A DNA stretch of 64,000 nucleotides from Athripsodes cinereus (taxonomy: Eukaryota > Arthropoda > Insecta > Trichoptera > Leptoceridae): contig OX388319.1 in NCBI GenBank assembly GCA_947579605.1, positions 15,761,447 to 15,825,446 of the forward strand, in the 5' to 3' direction. This document shows positions 21,073 to 31,960 of this stretch, in pieces. Within the stretch, counting starts at the first letter, position 1; each line of letters starts with the position of its first letter. The position numbers and the translations under genes were made by a program. Below the pieces are notes generated by a model. The model ran no database searches and had not been told where the DNA came from. It worked only from the letters and a program-made list of their open reading frames with translations.

Positions 21073-24000
21073 CTTGTTTGAACTTACTTTTATGTACTTT
21101 TTATATCTGTTTTATATTTTATACATGTTAAAAGCTAACGCCGTATATATTGAAATAAATAAAATAAAATAAATTCTTTTATGTTAAGAGGAAAAATGAG
21201 TAACTAATCTATTGCAAATATATGTTCTATAATCTATAAAAAAATTAAACGTAAAAAACCTTTATACGTACACGTACGAGGAATGATAGATTTCCATACT
21301 CGAAGTCATTCAATTTTTGGTTGTATTTGATTATTCAATTATATATATTTAAAAAAAATGTTTGCACGTGTTAATTACAAAAATGTGCCAAAATATTTTC
21401 CGGTTATAGTATTTAAAAAAATAATTATAAGTTATTAATGAAATAGTTATTGATTAATTTATGGCTGAGATATCGAGTTCTTAACACAAATGATCGAATA
21501 CTTAATTACACAATTATAGTAATGGTAGAGGTGGAGACTAATTTGATAAATCGAATAAATATTATAATCGATATTTTTTATTCGAGATCCCGAATTAGAA
21601 ATTAAATTAATGAGTTGAGTGAGCGAGTAAAATGATAACTGAAATAAAATTAAATAGGATAGCAGTCATCAAGACGTTGACATGCGTCAAACTAAAGGTA
21701 GTTTCTATAATTTTTGAAATTACTTACCGATCTAATCAACATTTTGAATGTTGTAATTGGAACAAACGAGTGGTTGAAATGTGAAAATATTATTCCGTTA
21801 TTGAATATAATGAATCTAATAACTGAGATACATAATATTTTTCGATGTTTAGATAAACTATTTATTTGATCGATTATTTTTATTTAAGACGTCGTATTGC
21901 TAATGCGAGGTTTGTATATCATTAAGAACTGTAGACAGACAGATGCAAAAAAACATGTTCACGATAGGTGTAGTATTTATTATAGAACTGCTGGTGTATA
22001 TTTTTTATGAAGCTATTAACCCGCTTTCAAGTAGGTCAGGTTATGAATATGTGTAATTTAATAATGTTTATGAATAAGAGATCAAACGTTTTGTATAAAG
22101 AAAGGCCTCGTATGAATTATTATTTAAATATTGATAACTATCTAACGATTATCGTTATACAATCGAGTTGGTATAATAAAATGAATGGATGTCACGCTCA
22201 TGGGTCAAAAAGTATTAAAACACGGTGGATTGTTGGAAACTCGTGTTTTGGAAAAGTAGCTTCTTTTAACTAACAATCACAAATTGTGATATCTGTACAT
22301 GTACGTTGTTTGTAAACTTAATCTTATAAACAAATAAATTATGACTTTAATCCACAGCTATTTCGGGCTGAAATGTTAGAATCCTGCAATCATATTTCAC
22401 GATTAAAATGTAATTATTTTTTTTTCCTGTTATTGACAATGCATCCAATTGAAGATTATTTGCGCCAACTACAATTTGAAGAAAAGACAAACGATACATA
22501 ATGGAATATAAAATAGTACGAAGTTTATTGAATAGCCGAGAAAAAAACACACATCCAAGTTATCAAATAAAGAAAAAGTAGATTTTCAGATTGTTAAAGA
22601 TTGAAAATCTTTCTAAATAAAGTTAGGAACTAAAAAGTATATGAAATGAAATTTAAAATAAATTGAAGAAACATTCACTTGAACACTGGTGGCGTCCACG
22701 TATTACTCATTCATTAACACGATATACTTACATAAATCCAAGTCGTGTATTTATTATGCTAACATTCATTATATAGTGATACATTGTACATAAATATGAT
22801 TATTTACTATAATATAAACTGTTCAACAGCCGTTATGAAACAAGAATCATTACTGTTATTTTATTAATAATATTAATAACAGCATGTTTATTGAACAAAT
22901 AAAACAGTCGGTAATAATAATAGAAACATGAAAAAGCATCCTCGTTATAAACACAACAAATAATACTAATAATAATCAAAATATAATCATTTTACGATAA
23001 AAACAAAATACACAGTTCTGTTGCTCTCTCATCATAATATTATTATCTTCTTACACGTGTTTCAGAGTTTAAACATCAATTGTACAATATTTTTTCCCTT
23101 TGTAAATAATTTATTAAACAGACCGATATGTAAATAGGCTACCTACTAAATACAAAAAAAAATATTATTTGTACTAACCAATGTCCAATATTTTTTTTCA
23201 TGTTAAAACCATACAACTCAAATAATGTGTACGAAGTTTTCAAACGGTTATAACGGCAAAAGTTTTCAACATTACTCAATAATTAAATAATTTTCAACAT
23301 TATTTTTGTTTTTTTTTTACTATGTAACTAGCTTTTATAGCCCGGCATTGCTCGGGTGAAAAAAAAAGCATTGTGAGATTTTGTATTTACGTGTCTTTTG
23401 ACATGGATTTAAACTCTGACTCAAGTTTTTCAAATATATTGAAGAAATTATAAAAACACAATAGACGGAATATAAAAAAAAATACTGATCGGTTTAAGCA
23501 TACGACTGTTACTGTAATATTTTTCAAAAATAAATGCCAAGTTTTGAATGTAGTCTATCACAGAGAAAAATCCAAGAGAGCTGCACTTGTGATACAGAAT
23601 ATAAGTAAAACTCTCTGACAATTAAAACAAGAATTGAACACTTTTGTAATCAAATATCTAAGTACATTTCTCTGAATGCTTTCTGTATTATTTAATTATC
23701 AATTGTATGATTGGGGTAATAAGTGTAACTGACTGTGCTAAGTGTAACGGCTAGTACACTTGTTTCTCAGAAAAAGTTAACCATAATGCAAATTGTAGAC
23801 GAAATAGAAACAATATTTTCTATTGTAAATATCTAACGATTTGTCTTGTCATTTTTAATTTAGTGAAGGTGGAGAAACTTGAAATCATGATATATATTTG
23901 ATATTATGTATTATAATATGAATAAATATTGGATAAGACTTCTTTCTACCCATTTTATCTCGATCAAACTAAAGTAGGTATGTATGTAGTCAGTACTAAT

Positions 24001-25169
24001 GTTAAAGTGGACGGTTGTTCTCCGGTGAATTAATTTAAATCGTTTCGTGATATCGCCTTTGATAATGTCATATTGAATCATTTTTGTGTTGACGATAAGA
24101 TCTACTATGAGTATTATTAATAATAAATTTGTTGGTACATAGTAAATCACTTTGTATCGCCCGCTGAGATCTACAGAACGTTGTTAAACCATGATATTAT
24201 TACACACACATACATCTACCTGCATTAATAATAATATAATCATAATTAACCTTTCTTTGTTAGACACGATAAATATTTGTTACAGCGTTAGTTATAAGTT
24301 ACACAATAAAGTTTACGACTGCGTACTGTATAATATAACTGACTATATTAAGATCAATATCCTGAAAAGGCTTAGGTACACTCATTTCAATTACAGTAAC
24401 ATAAAAATAAAACAACGAGTTTCATGCAGCTAATGGTACAAAAACAGTAGAATATAATATTGTTCTAAATGCCAAACTTCTAATAAGATTATTAGAAGAC
24501 AATATTCAAATAGTGAAAATAGTGTTACGCAACTATGCAGCAGTTATGAATAATTTACGGGACAGTGTTATCTACTACGCTTTACAAACATGTTTTAAAT
24601 TGAGATTTTTTTATATTCAATAGGAATAACGTATCAAATGATTAAAATGAATTATTTAATAATCGAAAAGAAGTATGATGAAAAATATATAATAATGATA
24701 GAAAACAATGCCTAGGTAATTTGTAAAGCGAGCGTATAGGATATTATTATAAATAATGTATATTAAAACGTTTTATATGACCGGAAAATTGAATGCTAAT
24801 TAATTCATATGAACCAAGGCAGTATTAATTATCGCCGAAGAGATTAACATTTTAGATTGTTACTGTTTTAATATTAATATTTTTTATAGCTTACAGCCAC
24901 AGCATAGATTGAATCAACAAATATGTAATTATTAATTTTTCTACGTTGTATTTTATATACAAATACCTAGTAGGTACTAGGCTGTATCACAGTCAAACGA
25001 ATTCGATATAATTAATAATAAGTTATGTGTAGGTATCCAACACAGAATATATTATAGTAATTAATAAATACAAAGAGATCAAAAGTAATAAAATACGAAT
25101 AATATAAGTTATTTACGACTTGTGAATTTAAATAATGCGATGCATTTTAAGAGAAAAGATATTGTACCA
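21073..25169. other. Non-coding AT-rich stretch
   Basis: No gene was recognised. At 23330-23375 a short segment reads CTAGCTTTTATAGCCCGGC, then ATTGCTCGGGTG, giving a CCCG/CGGG stem. It resembles the CCCGnnnnTTCG-type starts seen in many insect repeats, but the element could not be named. Short frames such as 22007-22273 have no family signature. Confidence 0.55.
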
Positions 25170-25396
25170 TTAAATTTACATTTTGGACATTCTAGTCCCA
25201 AACTAAGATATGAATCTTGTATTATGGGTACTAACACGACGATACACATATACAATGTACTAAACACATATACATGTAACACCCAGACCCAGGACAATCT
25301 GAAAAAGGTCATTCTTCATTTTGCCCTGGCCGAGAATCGAACCCGGGACCTCGTGACTCAAAGGCAAGTGCGTTAGCCTCCACGCCACACCGGTCG
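25170..25396 (-). mobile_element. tRNA-derived SINE
   Basis: On the minus strand from 25396 a 70-nt tRNA-like head reads GGTGTGGCGTGGAGGCTAAC (A-box region) and later GTCCCGGGTTCGATTCTCGG (B box GGTTCGATTC). A tRNA-unrelated body follows: GCCAGGGCAAAATGAAGAATG, TTGTCCTGGGTCTGGGTG, GTACCCATAATACAAG and TTGGGACTAGAATGTCC. The 3' end is approximate. The short frames that overlap it on both strands are not genes. Confidence 0.75.
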
Positions 25397-25426
25397 TCAA
25401 ATTATATTACCTATTTAATAAAATTA

Positions 25427-25735
25427 AGATATAGGTACCTATTTGGACATGTGGAGCGAATGCAAGATGAAAGAATGATGAAGAGGATGTATTTATCTGA
25501 AAGAGGGGATGTGAGGAAGCGCGGACGGCTAAGAACCACGTGGCTTGATCAAGTGGATCATATTCTCGAGGTCGGCCGCGTGTTGAGTAAGAGAAATTGG
25601 CGTACATGTATGAGAAACTGGATGAATGTGGACGAAGCGAAAGAAGTTTGTAAGGATAGATCTATATGGTGTTCCGTTCTCTCTGCCTACCCCTCCTGGG
25701 ACATGGCGTGAGAGTATAGATAGATATAGATAGAA
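25427..25735 (+). mobile_element. LINE 3' fragment (same group as 7424-8396)
   Basis: 5'-truncated copy starting inside RYLFGHVERM. The frame from 25436 reads HVERMQDERMMKRMYLSERG, then RKRGRLRTTW, LSKRNWRTCMRNWMNVDEAK and SAYPSWDMA with TGA at 25709-25711. It is related to, but distinct from, the C-terminus of the LINE at 7457-8395 (which ends SAYPAREAA). The stop overlaps the 3' tail GGCGTGAGAGTATAGATAG, followed by ATAGAT repeats to about 25734. No other domains are present. Confidence 0.85.
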
Positions 25736-25880
25736 GATATACCTAACTAAATAATATTGTTAGACTTATATCATAAGAAAAAAAAAGAGCAGAGATTTCG
25801 TTGTAACACAATTGTCTAGCTATCCATCTGTACCATTGCGATATCTCTCACAAGTGGGATGATAGAAAATAAAAAAAATA

Positions 25881-26084
25881 GTAGCTAATATTATTGAAAT
25901 AAATAAAACAAGTGTTTTATTCTAATATTGACTTATTCGACGAGAGAGACGTCTTTCGTCTTATTAGGGCATTGTTAAACTGATTGACAATATCCTTATA
26001 AGAGGAAAGACGTCTCTCTCGTCGAATAAATCAATAGTAGAATAAAACACCTGTTTTATTTATTTCGATGTTGAATTCTACTAC
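25881..26084. mobile_element. Long hairpin / palindromic MITE
   Basis: Left arm 25893-25975 and right arm 25987-26069 are inverted repeats of about 83 bp with roughly 90% match by eye and an 11-bp spacer. Weaker pairing extends out to 25881 and 26084. The inner core CGACGAGAGAGACGTCTTTC is exact in both arms, and each arm contains a smaller palindrome around AATAAAACANGTGTTTTATT. No ORF and no clear target duplication were found. Confidence 0.8.
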
Positions 26085-26231
26085 CTAAACACCGACACAG
26101 TGAATAATATTATCGACCCACGGTATTTGGTGAAAATGCAGTTAAATTTATAAAAATAAAACTCTTGTATTTAGAACTTCCACAGTGACTTTGTTAATCT
26201 CGAGCCCCGGCTTCCAAAATAATTATATGTA

Positions 26232-26310
26232 CATTCAGGATGGGTGTCATGTACCTCATCGTTAAATTGAAGATGTTTAATTTTTTATACGTGATGTTTG
26301 TGATGAATTG
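26232..26310 (-). mobile_element. SINE fragment (TAG-tailed family core)
   Basis: On the minus strand it reads AACATCTTCAATTTAACGATG, split as AACATCTTC and TTTAACGATGAGGTAC, then ACACCCATCCTGAATG, matching the central part of the SINE family. Head and tail are missing. Confidence 0.6.
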
Positions 26311-26751
26311 TGAAAAGAGATTGCCTGTAGTCTGATTGATATAATATTGAGAATCAATTAACTTGCAGACGATATGGATAAATAGTTATAAAGAAATAAC
26401 ATAGTGTCAATATATTACAATAATAAAATGTATTACAGAGTTGTAAAGTTGAAACATGAATGTGGGATCTATAGTCATCAATCAAATGGCATAATACAGT
26501 TATAGTAATAGTCTGTAGCTCAACACACAAACGTTATATTACATAATCATATGAATAATATAATAATGGCAATACTTAAATATTGTTTTAATAAGCCAAA
26601 GACATAATATAGAACGATATTGAGCGAGTTCTAGAATGTTATAAGATAAATTAAAAACAGCTATAAAACTATCTATTAATAATTAATAGAAAAATAGGAA
26701 ACAATTAAAACTGATTAATTATCATGAATTTAGTCTAGGATATTCAATTGT
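26311..26751. other. Non-coding AT-rich stretch
   Basis: No recognised content. Confidence 0.5.
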
Positions 26752-27023
26752 AAGATAAATTGAAAAAAAATCAGTATGTAGTTAACTTCCAAATGACTTT
26801 TATTAATTCTTTTGCACATCATCATTAAAAAACAGTGTTAACAAAACAACAAAAAATTAAAAAAAAAAAAAAAAAAACTAGGACGATATGCAGTGGCGAG
26901 ATTATCACTATGAAGTGATTTCTTCCATCTAACCACGAACTAATTAGGCGAAGTTAATAAAAAACATTTGGAGGTTACTACATACTGTGTTAGCTACATA
27001 CTGTTTTTTTTTCAATTTATCTT
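26752..27023. mobile_element. Inverted-repeat element (MITE-like, 272 bp)
   Basis: The left end reads AAGATAAATTGAAAAAAAA then CAGTATGTAGTTAAC, TCCAAATG and TTTTATTAA. The right end, reverse-complemented, repeats this order but carries an extra CAGTATGTAG unit. The arms are about 60-70 bp. The middle holds an A-run (about 26859-26878) and no ORF. The flanks show no obvious target duplication, so the true ends may lie slightly inside. Confidence 0.7.
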
Positions 27024-30000
27024 GAAATGTACTTCCAACAAGTACCTTCCGTCAATAAGATCGACAAAATAAATACTTATTGAATTGTATATAATAACCA
27101 ATCATGCTAATTCGATTTAATTTTACAATATTTTCACAATAGTTGCTAAATATTATGTACAATATTAGAATTACAATTATTTTGTGTGCTGAATTACTTA
27201 TTTTGAATCGTTTAGTAGCTCCAATACACGTAACTAAGTGAATAAAGTAATAATAAATAATTGACAGCCAACTAACTGAATAATAATGGCGCATTAAATA
27301 ATATAGGTAGGTACCTATGTATACGGTAGGAAATTGTAGCTAAATAATAAAGTGATTATAAACAACATACCAACATATTAATTATAAATATTAATGTCAA
27401 TATACAGACCGTAAATTATAGCTGTAGCTATGGAATTCTAAAAACAGTCTATTTATGTTTATGTGGGTACATATTATAATATTTGACTGTAAATATTAAT
27501 CTGTGGATGTATATATTATTATCATACGACTCAATTTGGACAGATTCAGTAGCAGTTCTTTGAGATTCAATATCATCATTTTCAACAAAGTAAAAGTAAA
27601 AAGTTAGACGTTCAACGATCTTACGAAGTACCTCTTCCATTCACAAAGGAAAATTAAAATAGATTCTATCAATTCGAAATGTACCAATCGCTCCAATCTG
27701 CTAGAAGCACCAACACCTTTTCCTTTTTACCCTCTCGAGTTATTCTTGGGGTTAAGTCAAAAGCCCGTGTTTGATGTGTGTATATAAGAACAAAAACATT
27801 ACTTGAACACTGAATACTTGTCTCATGGGAGCGGTGAAAAGTTGTGTAAATATGAGGCTGAGCGCTGTGTCAAGTCAAATTGAAAAACTTCACGAGAATG
27901 GATAATAATACGGGCGAGAGCGAGAGAAAGTAGGCAGGTAGAGTAGGAAGGTAATATAACAAGTATTTCGTCGTACTCGGATAAATCGCTTGCACAATGA
28001 GGAGCGACATATCCCGAGGTAATACTCCGCAGTTATTTCACTCTCACAGGGATTACATAACTAATGTTACAATACAACATTTTTACACGGAGCCCAACTA
28101 CGTTCCTGCTCAAACTCGGAATATTTACGTGCTTGGAATAAAAACAAACGATACAGAAACAATTTGTACTCGAAAAAAAAGAAAAACACAATTTTGATGG
28201 TGAATTTACTCTACGAGGGTGGTTAGAAAATTTGTGTGAGAAAATCTTATATATTTTTTATAAAACGAGAGCATAATATTACGAAATGTTTAGCATAAAC
28301 GAAACAATTCACCGAGGAATGAGTTAAATATTATTCTAATCAAAGAAACTATGTTAGCGGATGGCATTGTGGGGGTATAGGAGGGAAACGATACGCAATC
28401 ACGTCAATGGAACATTTATTGATATCACTCGATAATAAAACTTAAATAAAACACTAAGCGACCGACTGGCGTGCGCGTGGGGGATAAGAAAAAAATATGA
28501 GTGTAGATATACAATTTCCACCACTTGGACGAATATAATAAAATAGTAATACCCTAGTAATAATAATATGTGGAAGGAACAATAATAATAATAATAATGG
28601 TAGGTAAAAGCCGTAGGAAAAGGTAGTGGCGGGTGAATGGGGAACTGAAAGTTTTCCGACCGCACAGGAAAACATCGGAACGAAATGAAAATAACATTAT
28701 TTAAAGGCAAAACACGAACAAATAATAACAACAAACTAACTATAATAATGAGGGTGAAAGTTTCAGGTAGGTACCACTAAACTTGGCAGTTCTGCCTATA
28801 CACTATACAGCATATTATAACTACCTACCTATTATGTACATACTTATTATTTCTGGTGCGAGGTAACGATATAATATATACGTTCATACATTATAGGTAT
28901 TTACCACACAGGTATCTGAAATTATTACCAACACACGATATATGTTTAACCTTTTAAAACCACGACGATAGAAAATATAAGAATTGGTTGTTCTCACGAA
29001 AATCATGTATTATTAATAACGTTCTTAATACTGGCAATATATTAAATAATATCCATGTTAAAACTCTTTTACGAGGTGATTTTTCAGAAAACGATGTTTC
29101 CCAAATGCTTAAACGTAGTAACCCTAAACCAAAAACAGTTTATTATTATAGCCCTATTAAAATATACAACGATACCGTTAAAATTTTATATTCACGTACA
29201 TAATATTGCAAACAAGAAACTTTTGATTGATTAATAAATAATATTATGGAATGGTAAAAATATAGGTACTAGCAAATTATGTACGTCAATTCATAAGTAC
29301 TCATTAGAAAGTAAAATTTGCAAAATACTTCGAAATACATCAGTAGAAACCTTCGATAAGTTTTGCGTTTGTGAAATTTAATACCGACGAAACGAATTTG
29401 TTCAAAGTTCAAAATTGTTTGTAGAAATAATAAAACATAAATATATTATATTGAAACAACGGTTGTTATTCGGATTCATTAAAAGTAAAGTAATCCATTT
29501 GTAACAAATGAAACCAAAAAGCAGATGAGAATTAAATATTAAACGATCAAGTGTTTGGGGCGGCGGTGTGCGGGCGGTGGTGTATGGGATGGTGTGCGGG
29601 CGGTGGAGAGGGAGGAGGATCGTTTTCACAAGTTAAATGTGAGGAGTTTGCTCACTTGAGCCTACCCCTAATTGGCGGTTGTATAATTAGTAGGTAGTAG
29701 TAGCATTGGAGTAGCGATAAACAGATAACAATATTCAAGCGGGCGGGTTACAACGTATTTATATCAATTTATTATATTGTGTTATTATTTGTGAACCTGC
29801 CCATTATCTTACTAACTACCTACAATCATTATCACTGCTTGCTAACTATATACTACACTACTTGTAAAACTATTAGACTACTACTACTACTACTACTTCT
29901 GTTTAGAATTAAATGCTAATCAGATGACCCTTCGCAACTCACCATATAGATAGGTACGTAAGGAAGTTATTTACTCACCTTACATGTCATGTTTAAGATT

Positions 30001-30159
30001 TCGCTCAATTGAAGATAATTGAACGTTGAATGCACGATAATTGAAAAGTAAAACTTTGGAGAGAGAAAAAAAATAATATCATTTATCACGTGTGTGACAC
30101 GACAAAAAGAATAATTCACTCGGTGTGATGAAAGAGGTACAGAGTAGTCAATACGCCAC
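27024..30159. other. Non-coding stretch
   Basis: AT-rich with a few GC patches, for example at 29560-29620. The frames 27997-28197 and 28988-29203 look slightly protein-like but match nothing I know. (CTA)n lies at 29877-29897. A TATATAAG at about 27781 is isolated and is not called a promoter. Confidence 0.5.
29877..29897. repeat. (CTA)n microsatellite
   Basis: Seven consecutive CTA units. Confidence 0.9.
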
Positions 30160-31745
30160 AAGGATATAAAAAGAGATTTAACCTAGACCCTGATTGCCCT
30201 GATAATTATCGTCCCATTTCTAACCTATCCTTCTGTTCCAAACTCCTAGAGAAAATAGTATCCTCTCAGATCACACATTTTCTGACTTCCACAGATGTTC
30301 TTGCAAAAAATCAGTCTGCCTACAGGAAGTTTCATTCCACGGAATCGACTTTATTGAGAACGACTTCTGATCTCATCTCAAGCATTGAATCTGGTAGCCT
30401 GGTACTAGTGTCATTCCTGGACATGAGTGCTGCTTTTGATACAGTTGACCATGGTATCCTACTACGAAAGCTGGAAAAGGAATTTGGCTTAAGAGATGAG
30501 GTCCAGGAGTGGATTGCATCTTACCTAGCAGAGCGTGAATGTGAACTCAAGTTCAATAACACGCTGCCTGAAAAAAGCTCATGCATATACGGCGTTCCTC
30601 AGGGTTCGGTACTTGGTCCTTTGCTCTTCAATTTATATACGAATGAGCTTGAATTTCTAATCCAACAACTTGGTTTCCAAACGTATTCGTATGCTGATGA
30701 TCGGCTTTTCTTCAAATCGTGCTCCCCTGATTCACAAGATCTACTAAAACAAGATGTTATTTCATGTATCTCTGAAATTTCGCACTGGATGTCAGTGAAT
30801 AAATTAAAAATAAATCCTACTAAGACCGAATTCCTTTGGGTTGCTTCACCGAGACGACAACACCTTATAAACTACGACCCTATATCCATTCAAAACATCA
30901 ACATCATTCCATCCAAACATGTTAAGTTTCTTGGAGCCTACATTGACAGTTCATTATCTATGGATAAACACGTCTCATCAACCGTCAGTAAATGTTTCTT
31001 TTCACTGAGGCAATTAACTCCCATTAGAAGATGTCTGACATCCCACGATGCTAGAACATTGATAAATTCCTTTGTGGTATCTCGGGTAGATTACTGTAAC
31101 GGTATTCTGGCCAATTTACCGCAATACCAGCTTCAGAGAATCCAATCTGTGCTCAACGCCGCTGCCCGCTTAATTTTCAAAATGGACCAACGCTCCCATA
31201 TAACTAGTACCCTCAAAAATCTGCACTGGCTCAAGTGCGCTGAAAGGATTGCTTTCAAGGTTTGCCTCACAGTCTTCAAATCCATTCATAATATGGCTCC
31301 ATCATACATCTCCGAACTCTGTAGACAGCAAGTTCCAAATCAAAGACAAAGCACTCTTAGGTCAGGTTCTGATACGGGTGTCAGGTTGACGGAAATCGGT
31401 GTAAGAGGGAGACCTAAGTATTCCTTTCGAGCCTTCAGCTCGGCTGGACCATCCATGTGGAATGATCTTCCTGAACAAGTGCGTAAGACACAGTCTCTTG
31501 ATCTGTTCAAGAGTCGATTAAAGACACACTTGTTTGGTATATCATATAAATGATATAAATTGTACAACTTATTGTTATTTATATATGTTTAGTTTTTATA
31601 ATAGCTTATTAATATTTGTATTATATGTATCATGCTTCAATCATAGGTATAAACACGATATTTTAGGATGCGCCCTTGAAGTGAATATATTCCACAAAAC
31701 GGCGCACTATAAATTGTCTAGTTATTATTATTATTATTATTATTA
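30160..31745 (+). mobile_element. 5'-truncated L2/CR1-like LINE with open RT frame
   Basis: The element begins within the RT, since the endonuclease is absent. It continues through a complete C-terminus to a stop at 31551-31553 and ends, after a short 3' UTR, in (TTA)n at about 31723-31745. That tail style, and the protein motifs SAAFDTVDH and LKNLHWL, fit the L2/CR1/Daphne group. No target duplication was recognised. The intact frame over about 460 codons makes it one of the younger LINE copies here. Confidence 0.85.
30168..31553 (+). CDS. LINE reverse transcriptase fragment, uninterrupted frame
   Basis: The frame is open from about 30168 (KKRFNLDPDCPDNYRPISNL) to TGA. The first Met in that frame, 30354, is internal. 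Counting from it, motif A FLDMSAAFDTVDH is at residues 21-33, motif B GVPQGSVLGPLLF at 80-92 and motif C SYADD at 112-116, followed by NKLKINPTKTEFLW. The C-terminal part has HITSTLKNLHWLKCAERIAF, APSYISEL, FRAFSSAGPSMWNDLPE and FKSRLKTHLF, the standard ending of L2/CR1-like ORF2. All catalytic Asp residues are present. Without the endonuclease and 5' UTR it is probably immobile. Confidence 0.85.
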   Translation, partial: KKRFNLDPDCPDNYRPISNLSFCSKLLEKIVSSQITHFLTSTDVLAKNQSAYRKFHSTESTLLRTTSDLISSIESGSLVLVSFLDMSAAFDTVDHGILLRKLEKEFGLRDEVQEWIASYLAERECELKFNNTLPEKSSCIYGVPQGSVLGPLLFNLYTNELEFLIQQLGFQTYSYADDRLFFKSCSPDSQDLLKQDVISCISEISHWMSVNKLKINPTKTEFLWVASPRRQHLINYDPISIQNINIIPSKHVKFLGAYIDSSLSMDKHVSSTVSKCFFSLRQLTPIRRCLTSHDARTLINSFVVSRVDYCNGILANLPQYQLQRIQSVLNAAARLIFKMDQRSHITSTLKNLHWLKCAERIAFKVCLTVFKSIHNMAPSYISELCRQQVPNQRQSTLRSGSDTGVRLTEIGVRGRPKYSFRAFSSAGPSMWNDLPEQVRKTQSLDLFKSRLKTHLFGISYK

Positions 31746-31960
31746 AGTTGGATTCAATTTCCACAACACGATTCGATTGATCCGCTGGGAAATTGCATTT
31801 GCAACGAGGGGGGATGTGAGATATCTCCTTCTCATCCCCGGGCCCAACCACCCATCTTATGTACTGATCCCTCGACAATATTCTATACTCCCCCGTCGGT
31901 TCCGGGGATTCCCCCGACAAGAAACGGGAAAGTTAACGGCGGTGAAGGTGGATTGTTGAG
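31746..31960. other. GC-richer block of unknown nature
   Basis: Directly after the LINE tail is about 200 bp with many C/G runs (GGGGGGATGTGAG, CCCCGGGCCC, GGGGATTCCCCC). Both strands have short open frames (plus 31777-31959, minus 31663-31920) but no recognisable family or splice sites. It may be an old repeat or conserved non-coding DNA. Confidence 0.4.

Noticed and set aside
25321..25396. Possible tRNA gene
   Set aside because: The A and B boxes are present, but the head continues directly into a SINE body and lacks a paired acceptor stem.
27775..27830. TATATAAG promoter-like sequence
   Set aside because: In a genome this AT-rich, TATA motifs are common and no downstream ORF or initiator was found.
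28988..29203. 71-codon plus-strand frame
   Set aside because: No recognised motif. Stop-free stretches of this length are expected by chance across 64 kb in six frames.
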